From NCBI RefSeq assembly GCF_003865015.1, contig NZ_BHVV01000008.1:1-64000 (forward strand): DNA of 64,000 nucleotides, written 5' to 3'. The first letter of the stretch is position 1, and each line of letters starts with the position of its first letter. This document shows positions 48,901 to 59,902 of the stretch, one piece after another. The notes under the pieces are model-generated. The model was not told the DNA's origin and searched no databases. It saw only the letters and a program-made list of their open reading frames with translations. The position numbers and the translations under genes were made by a program. The stretch comes from Sulfurisoma sediminicola. Lineage in GTDB: Bacteria > Pseudomonadota > Gammaproteobacteria > Burkholderiales > Rhodocyclaceae.

Positions 48901-48973
48901 GCGGCGATCCTTCGGGCGGTGTCGTTGACGGGTGTGGCCATTGCATCGGCGTGTCGCCAGTGAGGGCCAATTG

Positions 48974-48991
48974 GGGACAGACCACGGTTTC
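48974..48991. repeat. 18-bp inverted repeat, right end
   Basis: GGGACAGACCACGGTTTC is the exact inverse of 47977-47994. Preceded by AATTG, as in the AATTGGGGACAGACC motif common near REP-associated transposases. Confidence 0.75.
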
Positions 48992-49384
48992 TGCTCCGCT
49001 GCGTAGTGCCTTGTGACTTGAATTCCATTCGCATCCGCGCAAGCTACCGGCAAGCATGGAATCGGTCAATCCCACGAAGGGCATAGGCCCACTCGCCGCC
49101 CCGCCATCCACTACGGCGCGAATAGTGTTTCTTGCTCGACCGCCTTGTCGCGCAGTGGCTTCACCAGCGCCGACTTTTCACCGTTCGAGTCCGCGACCAT
49201 GGCCGCCGCCCGAGGGGTGGCCGTCCCGTTCGGCTGATATGCGCTTTCTGGGAGCGCCGGGAGGCCGGGCGGGATGGCCACCCCTCGGGCCGCCCCGTTG
49301 GCGACGCAAAGCCCCAACACGCACAAGGACAAACCACGCCGCGCAAACGGTAGAATCCCGAGAAAGCTTCTCAGGATTTCAACG
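48992..49384. other. Gene-free stretch upstream of map
   Basis: Holds the palindromic element at 49208-49294 and, near its end, a TAGAAT at 49351-49356 that could be the -10 of map (no convincing -35). No open frame with a credible start was found in it. Confidence 0.4.
49208..49294. repeat. Imperfect palindromic element, right copy (inverted)
   Basis: Arms CCCGAGGGGTGGCCGTCCC (about 49209-49227) and GGGATGGCCACCCCTCGGG (49271-49289) pair almost perfectly. The inside (GCGCTTTCTGGGAGCGCCGG...) is the inverse of the interior of 47826-47931. Together the two copies bracket the lipoprotein cassette. Confidence 0.75.
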
Positions 49385-50194
49385 ATGAGCATCACTCTCA
49401 AGACCCCCGAAGACATCGAAGGCATGCGCGTCGCCGGCCGCCTCGCCGGCGAGGTGCTCGACTACATCGAGCCCTTCGTCAAGCCCGGGGTCACCACGGA
49501 AGCCCTCGACAAGCTCTGCCACGACTACATGGTCAATGTGCAGGGCTGCATCCCGGCGCCGCTCAACTACGCGCCGCCGGGCTATGCGCCCTACCCCAAG
49601 TCGATCTGCGCCTCGACCAACCACCAGGTCTGCCATGGCGTGCCCAACGAGCGCGCGCTGAAGAAGGGCGACATCGTCAACCTCGACATCACCACCATCA
49701 AGGACGGCTGGCATGGCGACACCAGCCGCATGTTCATGGTCGGCGGCGAGGCCGCGGTCTCCATCCTCGCCAGGCGGCTGTGCGCCGTGACCCACGAATG
49801 CCTCTGGGTCGGCATCAGCCAGGTGCGCCCCGGCGCGCGCCTCGGCGACATCGGTGCAGCGATCCAGCGCCATGCCGAGAAGAACTCCTTCTCCGTCGTG
49901 CGCGAATTCTGCGGCCACGGCATCGGCCGCAATTTCCACGAGGAGCCGCAGGTGCTGCATTACGGCAAGGCCGGCACCGGGCCGCTGCTCGAGCCCGGCA
50001 TGGTGTTCACCATCGAACCGATGATCAACGCCGGCAAGGCGGCGATCTCCCAGCTGCCCGACGGCTGGACCATCGTCACCCGGGACCGCAGCCTCTCGGC
50101 GCAGTTCGAGCACACCATCGCCGTGACCGAGACGGGCTACGAAGTCCTGACGCTGTCGGCCGGCGCACCACCGAAGCCGGCGTTCATCGCCTAG
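49385..50194 (+). CDS. map: Type I methionine aminopeptidase
   Basis: 269 residues. Metal ligands are visible: first Asp in IVNLDITTI, second Asp in WHGDTSRMF, His in FCGHGIGRNFHEEP, Glu in FTIEPMI, Glu in FEHTIAV. ASTNHQVCHGVPN holds the substrate-side His. It removes the initiator Met from new proteins. Divergent from rpsB, as in many beta- and gammaproteobacteria, and followed 4 bases later by glnD. Confidence 0.97.
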   Translation: MSITLKTPEDIEGMRVAGRLAGEVLDYIEPFVKPGVTTEALDKLCHDYMVNVQGCIPAPLNYAPPGYAPYPKSICASTNHQVCHGVPNERALKKGDIVNLDITTIKDGWHGDTSRMFMVGGEAAVSILARRLCAVTHECLWVGISQVRPGARLGDIGAAIQRHAEKNSFSVVREFCGHGIGRNFHEEPQVLHYGKAGTGPLLEPGMVFTIEPMINAGKAAISQLPDGWTIVTRDRSLSAQFEHTIAVTETGYEVLTLSAGAPPKPAFIA

Positions 50195-50198
50195 CCTC

Positions 50199-52793
50199 AT
50201 GCAACAGGCCGCCGCCCAGGCGCCCGCAGATCCGCGCGCCTTCGCGGCCGCGGTCAAGGCGCGGCTGCAGGAGGGCCAGACGACCTTGCGCGCCGCCTTC
50301 GAGGCCGACGGCAATGCCCGCCGCCTCATCGTCGGCCGCGCCAGACTGGTCGACGCCACGCTGATCGAAGTCTGGCAGCACCTCGCCATCCCGCCCGAAA
50401 TCGCGCTCGCCGCCGTCGGCGGTTATGGCCGCGGCGAGCTCTTCCCGGGTTCCGATGTCGACATCCTGATTCTCGCCCCCGGCGACTTCTGCAATGCCGA
50501 CGCCCACCGCCGCGCCATCGAGCAGCTGATCGGCGTGCTCTGGGACGTCGGCCTCGAGATCGGCCAGAGCGTGCGCAGCGTTGCCGAATGCCTGGCCGAA
50601 GCCGCGCGCGACATCACGGTGCAGACGACGCTGCTCGAGGCACGTTTCCTCTGTGGCCGCCGCGAACTGTTTGACGAGTTCTGGGCCGCCTTCCGCGGCA
50701 AGCTCGAGCCGGCGGCCTTCTTCCGCGCCAAGCGCCTCGAACAGGCCGAGCGCTACACGCGCTTCAACGACACCCCCTACAGCCTCGAGCCCAACTGCAA
50801 GGAGAGCCCCGGCGGCCTGCGCGACCTGCAGATCATCGTCTGGGCGGCGCAGGCCGCCGGGCTCGGCGACAACTGGCCGGCGCTGGCGCGGCGCGGCGTC
50901 ATCACGGCGCACGAGGCGCGCCAGCTGGCACGCGCCGAGGACACGCTGCGCGACATCCGCTGCCGCCTGCACCTCATGACGCGGCGCCGCGAGGACCGGC
51001 TGCTGTTCGACCACCAGGAAGGACTGGCCCGCGCCGCCGGCATCGAGGCGACGCGCACGCGCCGCGCCTCCGAGGTGCTGATGCAGCGCTACTACCGCAA
51101 CGCGAAGCTGGTGACCCAGCTCAACACCCTGGTGCTGCAGAACCTCGCCGCCGCCATCGAGACCGCGCCGCCGGCGCCGCCCATCGTCATCGACGTCCGC
51201 TTCCAGTCCGTACGCGGCCTGCTCGACGTCCGCGACGACACCCTGTTCGAGCGCGAGCCGCACCGCATCCTCGAGGCCTTCCTGCTGATGCAGCAGCGTT
51301 CCGAGCTTCAAGGAATGACTGCACGCACGCTGCGCGCGCTGTGGGCCGCACGCGGCCGCATCGACGCCGCCTTCCGCCGCGACCCGCAGAATCGCGCCCT
51401 CTTCCTGCAGCTGTTCCAGCAGAAGCGCGGCCTGACCCACGAACTGCGGCGGATGAACCAGTACGACATCCTCGGCCACTACCTGCCGGCCTTCGGCCGC
51501 ATCGTCGGCCAGATGCAGCACGACCTGTTCCACGTTTACACGGTCGACCAGCACATCCTGCAGGTGATCCGCAACCTGCGCCGCTTCACCCTGCCCGAAT
51601 TCGCCCACGAGTATCCGTTCTGCTCGCGCCTCATCACCGCCTTCGAACGGCCGTGGGTGATCTACGTCGCCGGGCTGTTCCACGACATCGCCAAGGGCCG
51701 CGGCGGCGACCACTCCAGGCTCGGCGTCGCCGACGCCCGCCGCTTCTGCCGCGAGCACGGCATCGCCGGCGAGGACTCTGATCTGATCCCCTTCCTCGTC
51801 GAGCACCACCTGACCATGTCGGCCGTGGCGCAGAAGCAGGACCTGGCCGACCCCGACGTGATTCGCGCCTTCGCCGGGGTGGTGAAGACGTCGCGCCGAC
51901 TGACCGCTCTCTACCTGCTGACCGTCGCCGACATTCGCGGCACCAGCCCCAAGGTGTGGAACGCCTGGAAGGGCAAGCTGCTCGAGAACCTCTACCACGC
52001 CGCGCTGCGCGTGCTGCAGGGCGACGCACCGGCGCCGGCCGCCGGCCTCGCCGTGCGCCAGGAGGAGGCGCGCGGCATGTTGCGCTTCCACGGCCTGCGC
52101 GGCGGCGTCGAGGATGCGCTGTGGCGCCAGCTTGACACCGCCTACTTCATGCGCCACGACGCCGAGGAGATCGCCTGGCACACGCGGGCGCTCTACCATC
52201 GGCCGGACAGCGCGGAGCCCGTGGTCAAGGCCCGCCTCAATCCCTTCGGCGAGGGCCTGCAGGTGATGATCTACGTCGCCGGCCAGGCCGAACTGTTCGC
52301 GCGACTGTGCGGCTTCTTCTCGCGCCTGGGCTATTCCATCGTCGAGGCCAAGATCCACACCACGCGCAGCGGCTACGCGCTGGACAGTTTCGTCCTGCTC
52401 GACCCCTCCGACACCCTGCCCTACCGCGACATGATCGGGCTGATCGAGCACGACCTCGTCGAGCAGTTGCAGACCCGGCCGCCGCTGGGTGCGCCTTCCT
52501 CCGGCCGGCTGTCGCGGCAGGTCCGCCATTTCCCCTTCTCGCCCGAGGTGTCTACGCGCCGCGACGAGAAGGGCAACAGCCACATCATGTCGGTCGCCGC
52601 CATCGACCGTCCCGGCCTGCTCTACGCCATCGCCCGCGTGCTGGCTCAGCACGGCATCGACGTCCAGGCCGCCAAGATCTCGACGCTGGGCGAGCGGGTG
52701 GAAGACACGTTTGTCCTCAGCGGCAATGAATTGGGCAAGACCGCGACGCTGGTACAACTCGAACAGGAACTGCTGGAGGTGCTCAGGGTATGA
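50199..52793 (+). CDS. glnD: PII uridylyltransferase/uridylyl-removing enzyme
   Basis: 864 residues. The nucleotidyltransferase motif is [17 protein letters not shown] (~74-90). [17 protein letters not shown] belongs to the linker. The HD hydrolase has [16 protein letters not shown] (~494-509) and LVEHHLTMS. Two ACT domains close the protein ([24 protein letters not shown] and [25 protein letters not shown]). It senses glutamine and modifies PII to control nitrogen assimilation. Confidence 0.97.
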   Translation: MQQAAAQAPADPRAFAAAVKARLQEGQTTLRAAFEADGNARRLIVGRARLVDATLIEVWQHLAIPPEIALAAVGGYGRGELFPGSDVDILILAPGDFCNADAHRRAIEQLIGVLWDVGLEIGQSVRSVAECLAEAARDITVQTTLLEARFLCGRRELFDEFWAAFRGKLEPAAFFRAKRLEQAERYTRFNDTPYSLEPNCKESPGGLRDLQIIVWAAQAAGLGDNWPALARRGVITAHEARQLARAEDTLRDIRCRLHLMTRRREDRLLFDHQEGLARAAGIEATRTRRASEVLMQRYYRNAKLVTQLNTLVLQNLAAAIETAPPAPPIVIDVRFQSVRGLLDVRDDTLFEREPHRILEAFLLMQQRSELQGMTARTLRALWAARGRIDAAFRRDPQNRALFLQLFQQKRGLTHELRRMNQYDILGHYLPAFGRIVGQMQHDLFHVYTVDQHILQVIRNLRRFTLPEFAHEYPFCSRLITAFERPWVIYVAGLFHDIAKGRGGDHSRLGVADARRFCREHGIAGEDSDLIPFLVEHHLTMSAVAQKQDLADPDVIRAFAGVVKTSRRLTALYLLTVADIRGTSPKVWNAWKGKLLENLYHAALRVLQGDAPAPAAGLAVRQEEARGMLRFHGLRGGVEDALWRQLDTAYFMRHDAEEIAWHTRALYHRPDSAEPVVKARLNPFGEGLQVMIYVAGQAELFARLCGFFSRLGYSIVEAKIHTTRSGYALDSFVLLDPSDTLPYRDMIGLIEHDLVEQLQTRPPLGAPSSGRLSRQVRHFPFSPEVSTRRDEKGNSHIMSVAAIDRPGLLYAIARVLAQHGIDVQAAKISTLGERVEDTFVLSGNELGKTATLVQLEQELLEVLRV

Positions 52794-53491
52794 CGGCCGC
52801 CGGCGGGCCGCTCGGCGAGCGGGAACTGGACGAGCTCGACGCGCTCCTGCGGGGTGACGGCCTACCGGACGAGACCATGGACATCGCCATGCTCGACGGT
52901 TTTCTGACGGCGCTCGCCGTCGGGCCCAACCTGATCGAGCCGCAGCGCTGGCTGCCCGAGGTCTGGGGCGGCGGCGAGCCCGGCGCGACGGCGGCGAAGG
53001 AATTGCCGCAGCCCGCGGCGCGCATCACGGCCCTGGTCCTGCGCCACTGGAACTTCCTCCTCGCCCAGTTCCAGGCCGAACCGGAAAACTTCGCGCCGGT
53101 GCTGTACATGGCCGACGAGGACGGCGGCGAAGTCGCCGGCGTCGAGGAATGGTGCATCGGCTTCGTCCACGGCATGAACATCGACGACGCGGCGTGGCAG
53201 GCGATCTTCGACGCTGCCGAAATGGCGGAATTCCTCGACCCCATCCTGCTCCAGGGCACCGAAGCCGGCTGGCAGGAAATGGTACAGGACCCGGCCCTCG
53301 CCGCGGCGCAGGCCGACATCGCCGAGGTCCTGCCCGACTGCGTCCTCGCCATCCACGACTTCTGGGCCCCGCAACGGGCCGCGCGCACCACCGTGCGGCT
53401 CGATGCGCCGAAGGTCGGCCGCAACGATCCCTGCCCCTGCGGCAGTGGCAGGAAATTCAAGAAGTGCTGCGGCGCGGCCGCTCCCGGCTGA
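52790..53491 (+). CDS. UPF0149 (YgfB/YecA) family protein with C-terminal SEC-C zinc motif
   Basis: 233 residues, overlapping glnD by 4 bases (ATGA). The YecA-like helical domain has [44 protein letters not shown] and [13 protein letters not shown]. The end is a SEC-C metal-binding motif, [19 protein letters not shown], like the SecA tail that binds SecB and ribosomes. Function unknown. Its 3' end overlaps the convergent LysR gene by 35 bases. Confidence 0.92.
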   Translation: MTAAGGPLGERELDELDALLRGDGLPDETMDIAMLDGFLTALAVGPNLIEPQRWLPEVWGGGEPGATAAKELPQPAARITALVLRHWNFLLAQFQAEPENFAPVLYMADEDGGEVAGVEEWCIGFVHGMNIDDAAWQAIFDAAEMAEFLDPILLQGTEAGWQEMVQDPALAAAQADIAEVLPDCVLAIHDFWAPQRAARTTVRLDAPKVGRNDPCPCGSGRKFKKCCGAAAPG

Positions 53492-54410
53492 CCGGCCTGG
53501 CCGCATCGTGGTGTGCCGTGCCCAGCGCGGCTTCGAGCATGTCGATGAATGCCCGCGTCTTCGCCGGCATCAGGCGCCGCCCCGGAAACACCGCCCAGGC
53601 CGTCGTCGCCGGCAGGCACCAATCGGGCAGCACGCGGCGCAGTTCGCCGCGGCGTACGCTCGGCGCCGCGAACACGTCGGGCGCGGCGGCGATGCCGCTG
53701 CCGGCGCGTGCCAGATTGATCAGCAATTCGGGGGAATTCGCCGCGGCGCGCCCGGGCGGCGTGCCCTGCCATTGCTGTTCGCCCTGAAGCAGGACCCAGG
53801 CCGCCGGCTCGTCATCGCGCCCGGTCTGATGCAGCGCGTCGTGCTGTAGCAACTCCTCGGGCACAAGGGGAGCGCCGCGCTCTGCCAGATAGGCCGGCGC
53901 GGCGTAGAGCCCGCGCGAAAACACGGCGATGCGGCGCGCGGCGAGCAGGGTATCGTCCGGCAGCTCGCCCATGCGCACGGCGAGGTCGAAATTCTCGCCG
54001 AGCATATCGACGCGTCGCGGCGACAGGTCGAGCTGCAGCGAAACCGCCGGATGCAGCGCGACGAAGGCCGACAGCATCTCCGTCAGCAGAAGCGTGGCGA
54101 AATCGCTCGGCATCGACACGCGCAGGCGGCCGCTCGGCCGCGCCTGGCGGTGCTCGCTCAGCGCCTTCACCGCGTCGACCTCCGCCGCGACCTGGCGCGC
54201 ATGCTCGAGCAACTGCTGGCCGAACTCCGTGACGGTAAGGCGGCGCGTCGTGCGCAGCATCAGGCGTTCGCCGAGTCGCTCCTCGAGCAGCGCGATGCGG
54301 CGCGATACCGTGGACTTCGGCAGGCCGAGACGCTCGGCCGCCCGGCTGAAGCTGCCGGCATCGGCGACCCGGGAAAAAATCAGCAGGTCATTGGCGTCGT
54401 ATTGTTCCAT
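53457..54410 (-). CDS. LysR-family transcriptional regulator
   Basis: 317 residues. N-terminal winged helix-turn-helix ([43 protein letters not shown] split over two helices) and a type 2 periplasmic-binding-like effector domain ([42 protein letters not shown]). Divergent from the azoreductase gene with 94 bases between, so it probably controls azoR and pirin. Confidence 0.93.
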   Translation of the reverse strand: MEQYDANDLLIFSRVADAGSFSRAAERLGLPKSTVSRRIALLEERLGERLMLRTTRRLTVTEFGQQLLEHARQVAAEVDAVKALSEHRQARPSGRLRVSMPSDFATLLLTEMLSAFVALHPAVSLQLDLSPRRVDMLGENFDLAVRMGELPDDTLLAARRIAVFSRGLYAAPAYLAERGAPLVPEELLQHDALHQTGRDDEPAAWVLLQGEQQWQGTPPGRAAANSPELLINLARAGSGIAAAPDVFAAPSVRRGELRRVLPDWCLPATTAWAVFPGRRLMPAKTRAFIDMLEAALGTAHHDAARPVSRERPRRSTS

Positions 54411-54434
54411 TATCAGAACAATATTACCCGTTTC

Positions 54435-54451
54435 ATTGGCTTCTCTCCAAT
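54435..54451. promoter_or_regulatory. Candidate LysR-type operator
   Basis: The dyad ATTGG-N7-CCAAT lies midway between the divergent LysR and azoreductase starts and fits the T-N11-A style of LysR boxes. Symmetry and place are the only evidence. Confidence 0.45.
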
Positions 54452-54504
54452 GCCAAGCATCAATACATTACATCCATGCCCTGCCCAACCCCAAGGAGAA
54501 AACC

Positions 54505-55101
54505 ATGAACATCCTGCAAATCAACGCCAGCGCCCGCCGCGAGGGCGCCAACTCCACCCGTATCGCCGACGCCATCGTCGCCCGCCTGCAGGCGGCGAAC
54601 CCCGATGCCCGCCTGACCCGGCGCGACCTCGCCGTGACGCCGCAGCCGGTGCTCGACGAGGCGGCGCTCGGCGCGCTGTTCACCCCGGCCGGGCAGCGCA
54701 CGGAACAGCAGGCGGCGCGCGTGGCGCTCGACGACGCGCTGATCGCCGAGGTGCAGGCGGCCGACACGATCGTGCTCGGCGTGCCGATGTACAACTTCGG
54801 CGTGCCGGCGCAACTCAAGAACTGGATCGACGCCATCGCCCGCAACGGCGTCACCTTCCGCTACACCGCGAACGGTCCCGAAGGACTGCTCAAGGGCAGG
54901 AAGGTCTACGTCGGCCTGGCGCGCGGCGGCCGCTACCGCGGAACCGAAGCCGACAGCCAGGTGCCTTACCTCAGGACCGTGCTCGGCTTCCTCGGCATCA
55001 GCGACGTGCATTTCGTCTACGCCGAGGGCCTGAACATGGGCGAAGATGCGGCCAGGCAGGGTTTCGCCGAGGCCGACGCCGAGATCGCGGCCATCGCCTG
55101 A
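54505..55101 (+). CDS. azoR: FMN-dependent NADH-azoreductase
   Basis: 198 residues, with AAGGAG 7 bases before the ATG. Flavodoxin-like motifs: [20 protein letters not shown] (phosphate loop), [33 protein letters not shown] and [25 protein letters not shown]. It reduces quinones and azo compounds by two electrons. Followed 32 bases later by a pirin gene. Confidence 0.94.
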   Translation: MNILQINASARREGANSTRIADAIVARLQAANPDARLTRRDLAVTPQPVLDEAALGALFTPAGQRTEQQAARVALDDALIAEVQAADTIVLGVPMYNFGVPAQLKNWIDAIARNGVTFRYTANGPEGLLKGRKVYVGLARGGRYRGTEADSQVPYLRTVLGFLGISDVHFVYAEGLNMGEDAARQGFAEADAEIAAIA

Positions 55102-55133
55102 ACACCCTCCGCCCCGGAGAGAGAGGAGACACC

Positions 55134-55994
55134 ATGAAAACAAATGAACACGTTGCCCGCCCCCGCAGCGTCGAACGGCTGGTGACCGGCAAGGAGACCT
55201 CCGACGGCGCCGGCGTCAGCCTGACGCGCGTGCTGACCCAGCCGCTGCAGCGCCGCCTCGACCCCTTTCTCATGCTCGACGCCTTCGGCAGCGACGATCC
55301 CGACGATTACATCGCCGGCTTTCCCGACCACCCGCACCGCGGCTTCGAGACCGTGACCTACATGATCGCCGGCCGCATGAAGCACAAGGACAGCGCCGGC
55401 CACGAGGGCCTGCTCGAGAACGGCGGCGTGCAGTGGATGACGGCCGGCCGCGGCGTGATCCACTCGGAGATCCCGCAACAGGAGGAAGGCGTGATGGAAG
55501 GCTTCCAGCTCTGGCTCAATCTGCCGGGGCGGGACAAGATGAGCGAGCCCTGGTATCGCGACATCAAAGCGGCCGAGCTGCCGCGCTTCGCCACCGATGC
55601 CGGCGTCGACGTGACGGTGATCGCCGGCGAGAGCCACGGCGTCGCCGGCGCGGTGACGCGCGAGGCCACGGCGCCGCTCTACCTCGACCTGCACCTGCCG
55701 GCCGGCGGCCGTTTTGCGCAGACCTTGCCGGCCGGCCACAACGCCTTCGTCTATGTCTATCGCGGCGAGGTCGATGTCGCCGGAACCGCCGTGCCGGCGC
55801 AGCGCATGGCCATCCTCGCAAACTCGGCGGATGCCGACGGCGTGGTGATCGATGCGAAGGGCGAAGCGAAGGTCCTGCTCATCGCCGGGCGGCCCCTGGG
55901 CGAACCGATCGCCCAGTACGGCCCCTTCGTCATGAACACCGAGCAGGAGATCTACCAGGCGCTGCAGGATTTCCGCGAAGGGCGGCTGGCCTGA
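55134..55994 (+). CDS. Pirin family protein
   Basis: 286 residues. Bicupin with the pirin metal ligands in [16 protein letters not shown] (two His) and [10 protein letters not shown] (His, Glu). [11 protein letters not shown] is at the N-terminus. Bacterial pirins can act as quercetinases or regulate metabolic enzymes. With LysR and AzoR it forms a redox/quinone-stress set seen in many proteobacteria. SD GAGAGGAG precedes the start. Confidence 0.94.
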   Translation: MKTNEHVARPRSVERLVTGKETSDGAGVSLTRVLTQPLQRRLDPFLMLDAFGSDDPDDYIAGFPDHPHRGFETVTYMIAGRMKHKDSAGHEGLLENGGVQWMTAGRGVIHSEIPQQEEGVMEGFQLWLNLPGRDKMSEPWYRDIKAAELPRFATDAGVDVTVIAGESHGVAGAVTREATAPLYLDLHLPAGGRFAQTLPAGHNAFVYVYRGEVDVAGTAVPAQRMAILANSADADGVVIDAKGEAKVLLIAGRPLGEPIAQYGPFVMNTEQEIYQALQDFREGRLA

Positions 55995-56062
55995 GACGGC
56001 AGTTGTAGCGGCTCCCCGTTCGCGTGTCGACCACGCGGCATTCCGCCCGCGCCGTGCCGCTG

Positions 56063-56100
56063 GCGCGCCCCGCAGGAAGTACCCTTGGGGTGCCGACTTT
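56063..56100. repeat. Short palindromic repeat copy between pirin and aacS
   Basis: 37/38 identical to 29818-29855. It lies just beyond the 3' end of the acetoacetate-CoA ligase gene (stop at 56102) in the convergent gap, where a CCCTTGGGG hairpin could act in RNA-end stability. Confidence 0.75.
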
Positions 56101-56101
56101 T

Positions 56102-58066
56102 TCAGTCGGCCAGTTCGGGCCGGTTGCGGAACTGCTCGAGCGCCTCGGGATTGGCCAGGGCCTCGACGTTCCTGACCGGCTGGCCGTCGACCACGGCGCG
56201 CACCGCCAGCTCGACGATCTTGCCACTCTTGGTGCGCGGGATGTCGGTGACCTGCAGTATCTTGGCCGGCACGTGGCGCGGCGTGGTGTCGGCGCGGATG
56301 GTCTGCTTGATTTTCACCGTCAGCGCGTCGTCCAGCACGAGGCCGTCGCGCAACCTGACGAACAGCACCACGCGCACGTCCTTCTTCCACTCCTGGCCGA
56401 TGACCAGCGACTCGACCACCTCGTCCAGCCGCTCGACCTGGCGGTAGATCTCCGCCGTGCCGATGCGCACGCCGCCGGGGTTGAGGGTGGCGTCGGAGCG
56501 GCCATAGATGACGAAGCCATCCTGCGCCGTACGCTCGGCGAAGTCGCCGTGGCACCACACCCCGGGGAAGCGCTCGAAATAGGCGGCGCGGTACTTGGCG
56601 CCGTCGGGATCGTTCCAGAAGCCGACCGGCATCACCGGAAACGGCCGCGTGCACACCAGCTCGCCCTTTTTGCCGCGCAGCGGCCTGCCGTCGTCGGCGA
56701 AGACGTCGGTGGCCATGCCGAGCCCGGCGCACTGGATCTCGCCGCGCCACACCGGCGCGATCGGATTGCCGCCGATGAAGCACGAGATGATGTCGGTGCC
56801 GCCGCAGATCGAGGCAAGCTGCAGGTCATGTTTGATGCAGGCGTAGACGAAGTCGAAGCCTTCGGGCGCCAGCGGGCTGCCGGTCGAGAACATCACGCGC
56901 AGCCTGTCGAGCAGGTGCGTCTTGCGCGGCCGCACCAGCGCCTTGGCCAGCGCGTCGAGGAACTTGGCCGAGGTGCCGAAGTGCGTCATGCCCTCGGCAT
57001 CGGCGTAGTCGAACAGGATGTTGCCGGTGTGGAGGAAGGGCGAGCCGTCGTAGAGCAGCAGCGTCGCGCCCGACGCCAGCCCCGAGGCGAGCCAGTTCCA
57101 CATCATCCAGCCGGTGGTGGTGAAGTAGAACAGGCGGTCGCCCGGCTTGAGGTCGCCATGGAGGCGGTGCTCCTTCAGGTGCTGCAGCAGCGCGCCGCCG
57201 GCGCCGTGCACGATGCACTTGGGCGCGCCGGTGGTGCCCGATGAGTACATGATGAACAGCGGGTGGTCGAACGGCAGCTCGGCGAAGTCGATCTCGACCC
57301 GTCCGGCGCAGGGCGCGACGAAATCGTCGAGCAGCACGCCGTTGCGGATGTCGGGAAGAGCGGAATCCCGCTCGCGGATGCAGGGCACGACCACCACCTT
57401 GCGGAGGGAAGGCAGCCGCGCGGCGATTTCCGCCACCCGTTCGAGGATGTCGATGGTCTTGCCGTTGTAGTGGTAGCCGTCGCCGGCGAAAAGGAGCTTC
57501 GGTTCGATCTGGCCGAAGCGGTCGAGCACGCCCTGCACGCCGAAATCCGGCGAGGCAGAAGTGAAGGTCGCACCGATCGAGGCCGCCGCCAGCATGGCGA
57601 CGATGGCTTCCGGCATGTTCGGCATGTAGGCGGCGACGCGGTCGCCGGCCTTGACGCCCTCGGCGCGCATGGCCGCGGCGAGCTGCGCCACGCGCCGATA
57701 GAGCTCGGCGTGGGACATGCGCCGTCGTACCTTGTCCTCGCCCCAGAACACCAGGGCGTCGCCCTGATCGGCGGCGCCGCGGCGCAGCAGATTGCGCGCG
57801 TAGTTGAGCCGGGCCCCGGGAAACCAGCGCGCACCCGGCATCCGCTCGGCGTCGACAACCACCGTGTCCCCCATCTCGCCGATGACGCCGCCGAATTCCC
57901 ACAGCGAGACCCAGAACTCCTCGGGATGCTCGATGGACCAGCGGTGCAGTTCGGCGTAGTCGGCGAAGACCCGGTTCCAGCGCGACGCCGCCTCGCGCAT
58001 GAAGGCCGTCATGTTGGCGGCGGCGATGCGCTCCGCCGAGGGCTGCCAGACGACCTGCGCCGTCAC
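56102..58066 (-). CDS. aacS: Acetoacetate-CoA ligase
   Basis: 654 residues, the family length. The N-terminal ACS-like part ([41 protein letters not shown]) is typical of acetoacetyl-CoA synthetase. ATP motif [64 protein letters not shown], and C-terminal [16 protein letters not shown] with the catalytic Lys. It activates acetoacetate for ketone-body or polyhydroxybutyrate breakdown. Monocistronic; divergent from etfD. Confidence 0.95.
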   Translation of the reverse strand: MTAQVVWQPSAERIAAANMTAFMREAASRWNRVFADYAELHRWSIEHPEEFWVSLWEFGGVIGEMGDTVVVDAERMPGARWFPGARLNYARNLLRRGAADQGDALVFWGEDKVRRRMSHAELYRRVAQLAAAMRAEGVKAGDRVAAYMPNMPEAIVAMLAAASIGATFTSASPDFGVQGVLDRFGQIEPKLLFAGDGYHYNGKTIDILERVAEIAARLPSLRKVVVVPCIRERDSALPDIRNGVLLDDFVAPCAGRVEIDFAELPFDHPLFIMYSSGTTGAPKCIVHGAGGALLQHLKEHRLHGDLKPGDRLFYFTTTGWMMWNWLASGLASGATLLLYDGSPFLHTGNILFDYADAEGMTHFGTSAKFLDALAKALVRPRKTHLLDRLRVMFSTGSPLAPEGFDFVYACIKHDLQLASICGGTDIISCFIGGNPIAPVWRGEIQCAGLGMATDVFADDGRPLRGKKGELVCTRPFPVMPVGFWNDPDGAKYRAAYFERFPGVWCHGDFAERTAQDGFVIYGRSDATLNPGGVRIGTAEIYRQVERLDEVVESLVIGQEWKKDVRVVLFVRLRDGLVLDDALTVKIKQTIRADTTPRHVPAKILQVTDIPRTKSGKIVELAVRAVVDGQPVRNVEALANPEALEQFRNRPELAD

Positions 58067-58207
58067 AGCCGATGCTCCAGGGATAGGCCGGGGGGTTCCA
58101 TTTCGTTCTTATCGTGGGCGCGCGGCCGATTACCGCCGATCGCGCCTGTTCTGGTCACGGTTAAACTGATTGCCGAAGCGCCTAATGATACGGCTTAGAG
58201 GAGCGCA

Positions 58208-59836
58208 ATGGAACGCGAGGCGATGGAGTTCGACGTGGTGATCGTCGGCGGCGGCCCGGCCGGACTGGCGGCGGCGATCCGCCTCAAGCAGCTCGATCCG
58301 GCGCATTCCGTCTGCCTCGTCGAGAAAGGCGCGGAGATCGGCGCCCATGTCCTCTCGGGCGCCGTGATGGACCCGCGCGGGATCGACGAGCTGATTCCGG
58401 ACTGGCAGGAACGCGATGCCCCCCTCGACACGCCGGTGAGCGAGGACGAGTTTCGCTTCCTCACCGCCCGCGGCGGCTGCCGCCTGCCGTCTGCACTGCT
58501 GCCGGCCTGTTTCAATAACGAGGGCAGCTACATCGTCAGCCTCGGCCAGGTCTGCCGCTGGCTCGGCGCCCAGGCCGAGGCGGCCGGCGTCGAGATCTAC
58601 CCCGGTTTCGCCGGGGCCGAAGTCCTGTACGACGAAGCCGGCGCGGTGAAAGGCGTGGCCACCGGCGACATGGGCGTGGGCCGCGACGGCCGGCCCGGCC
58701 CCAACCACCAGCCTGGCATGGCGCTTCACGCCAGGTACACCCTGTTCGCCGAGGGTTGCCGCGGCCATCTCGGCAAGCAGCTCGAGGCACGATTCGAGTT
58801 GCGCCGCCACAGCCAGCCACAGACCTACGGCCTCGGCATCAAGGAGCTGTGGGAGGTGCCGCCGGAACAACATCGCCGCGGCCTGGTGCTGCACACCGCC
58901 GGCTGGCCGCTGCCGTCCGACGCCTACGGTGGAGGCTTCTGCTACCACTACGGGGAGAACCTCGTCGCCGTCGGCCTCGTCGTCGGCCTGGGCTACAGCA
59001 ACCCCTGGCTCTCGCCCTTCGAGGAATTCCAGAGGCTCAAGACGCACCCGGAGCCGCGACGGATGCTCGCCGGCGGCAGGCGCCTCGCCTACGGCGCGCG
59101 CGCCCTCGTCGCCGGCGGCCTGCAGGCGCTGCCCAAGCTGGCATTCCCCGGCGGCGCCCTGATCGGCGACGACGCGGGCTTCCTCGTCGCCTCGCGCATC
59201 AAGGGCTCGCACGCCGCGATCAAGTCCGGCAGCCTGGCCGCGGAAGCCGCGCACGCCGCACTGGCCGCCGGCCGAAGCCGCGACGAACTGGCCGCCTACC
59301 CCGAACGGTTCCGCAATTCCTGGCTCTACGACGAGCTTCGCGCGGCACGCAACTTCAAGCCCTGGATGGCCAAAGGCCTTGTCCTCGGCTCCGCCATGTT
59401 CGGCATCGACCAGATGCTGTTCCGCGGCCGCGCGCCGTGGACGCTCGGTCTCGCGGCGGATCACGAACAACTGCGGTCCGCCGCAGAATGCGCGCCGATC
59501 GCCTATCCCCGTCCCGACGGCGTGCTGAGCTTCGACCGCCTCTCCTCGGTCTTCCTCTCGAACACGCATCACGCCGAAGACCAGCCCTGCCACCTGAAAC
59601 TCGGCGATGGCGGTACGCCGATCAGGATCAATCTCGCACGCTACGATGCCCCCGAGCAGCGCTACTGTCCGGCCGGCGTCTACGAAATCGTCCGCGACGA
59701 GGCGAACGCGCCGCGGCTGCAGATCAACGCGCAGAACTGCCTGCACTGCAAGGCCTGCGACATCAAGGACCCGACGCAGAACATCACCTGGGTGGCGCCG
59801 CAGGGCGGCGAAGGGCCGATCTACGCGCAGATGTAG
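58208..59836 (+). CDS. etfD: Electron transfer flavoprotein-ubiquinone oxidoreductase
   Basis: 542 residues. FAD-binding FDVVIVGGGPAGLAAAIRLKQ, second motif GGALIGDDAGFLVASRIKGSHAAIKSG, and a C-terminal [4Fe-4S] ferredoxin-like part with CPAGVYE and QNCLHCKACDIKDPTQNITW. It passes electrons from ETF (fatty-acid and amino-acid oxidation) to quinone at the inner membrane. GAGGAG precedes the ATG at 58208; an ATG at 58223 is possible. The ETF subunits are not nearby. Confidence 0.96.
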   Translation: MEREAMEFDVVIVGGGPAGLAAAIRLKQLDPAHSVCLVEKGAEIGAHVLSGAVMDPRGIDELIPDWQERDAPLDTPVSEDEFRFLTARGGCRLPSALLPACFNNEGSYIVSLGQVCRWLGAQAEAAGVEIYPGFAGAEVLYDEAGAVKGVATGDMGVGRDGRPGPNHQPGMALHARYTLFAEGCRGHLGKQLEARFELRRHSQPQTYGLGIKELWEVPPEQHRRGLVLHTAGWPLPSDAYGGGFCYHYGENLVAVGLVVGLGYSNPWLSPFEEFQRLKTHPEPRRMLAGGRRLAYGARALVAGGLQALPKLAFPGGALIGDDAGFLVASRIKGSHAAIKSGSLAAEAAHAALAAGRSRDELAAYPERFRNSWLYDELRAARNFKPWMAKGLVLGSAMFGIDQMLFRGRAPWTLGLAADHEQLRSAAECAPIAYPRPDGVLSFDRLSSVFLSNTHHAEDQPCHLKLGDGGTPIRINLARYDAPEQRYCPAGVYEIVRDEANAPRLQINAQNCLHCKACDIKDPTQNITWVAPQGGEGPIYAQM

Positions 59837-59902
59837 GCGCGGCCCCGGCATCCCGGGCACGGGTTATCATCCGGCTCGAATCGGGCAAGAAGAAAGAACA
59901 AG

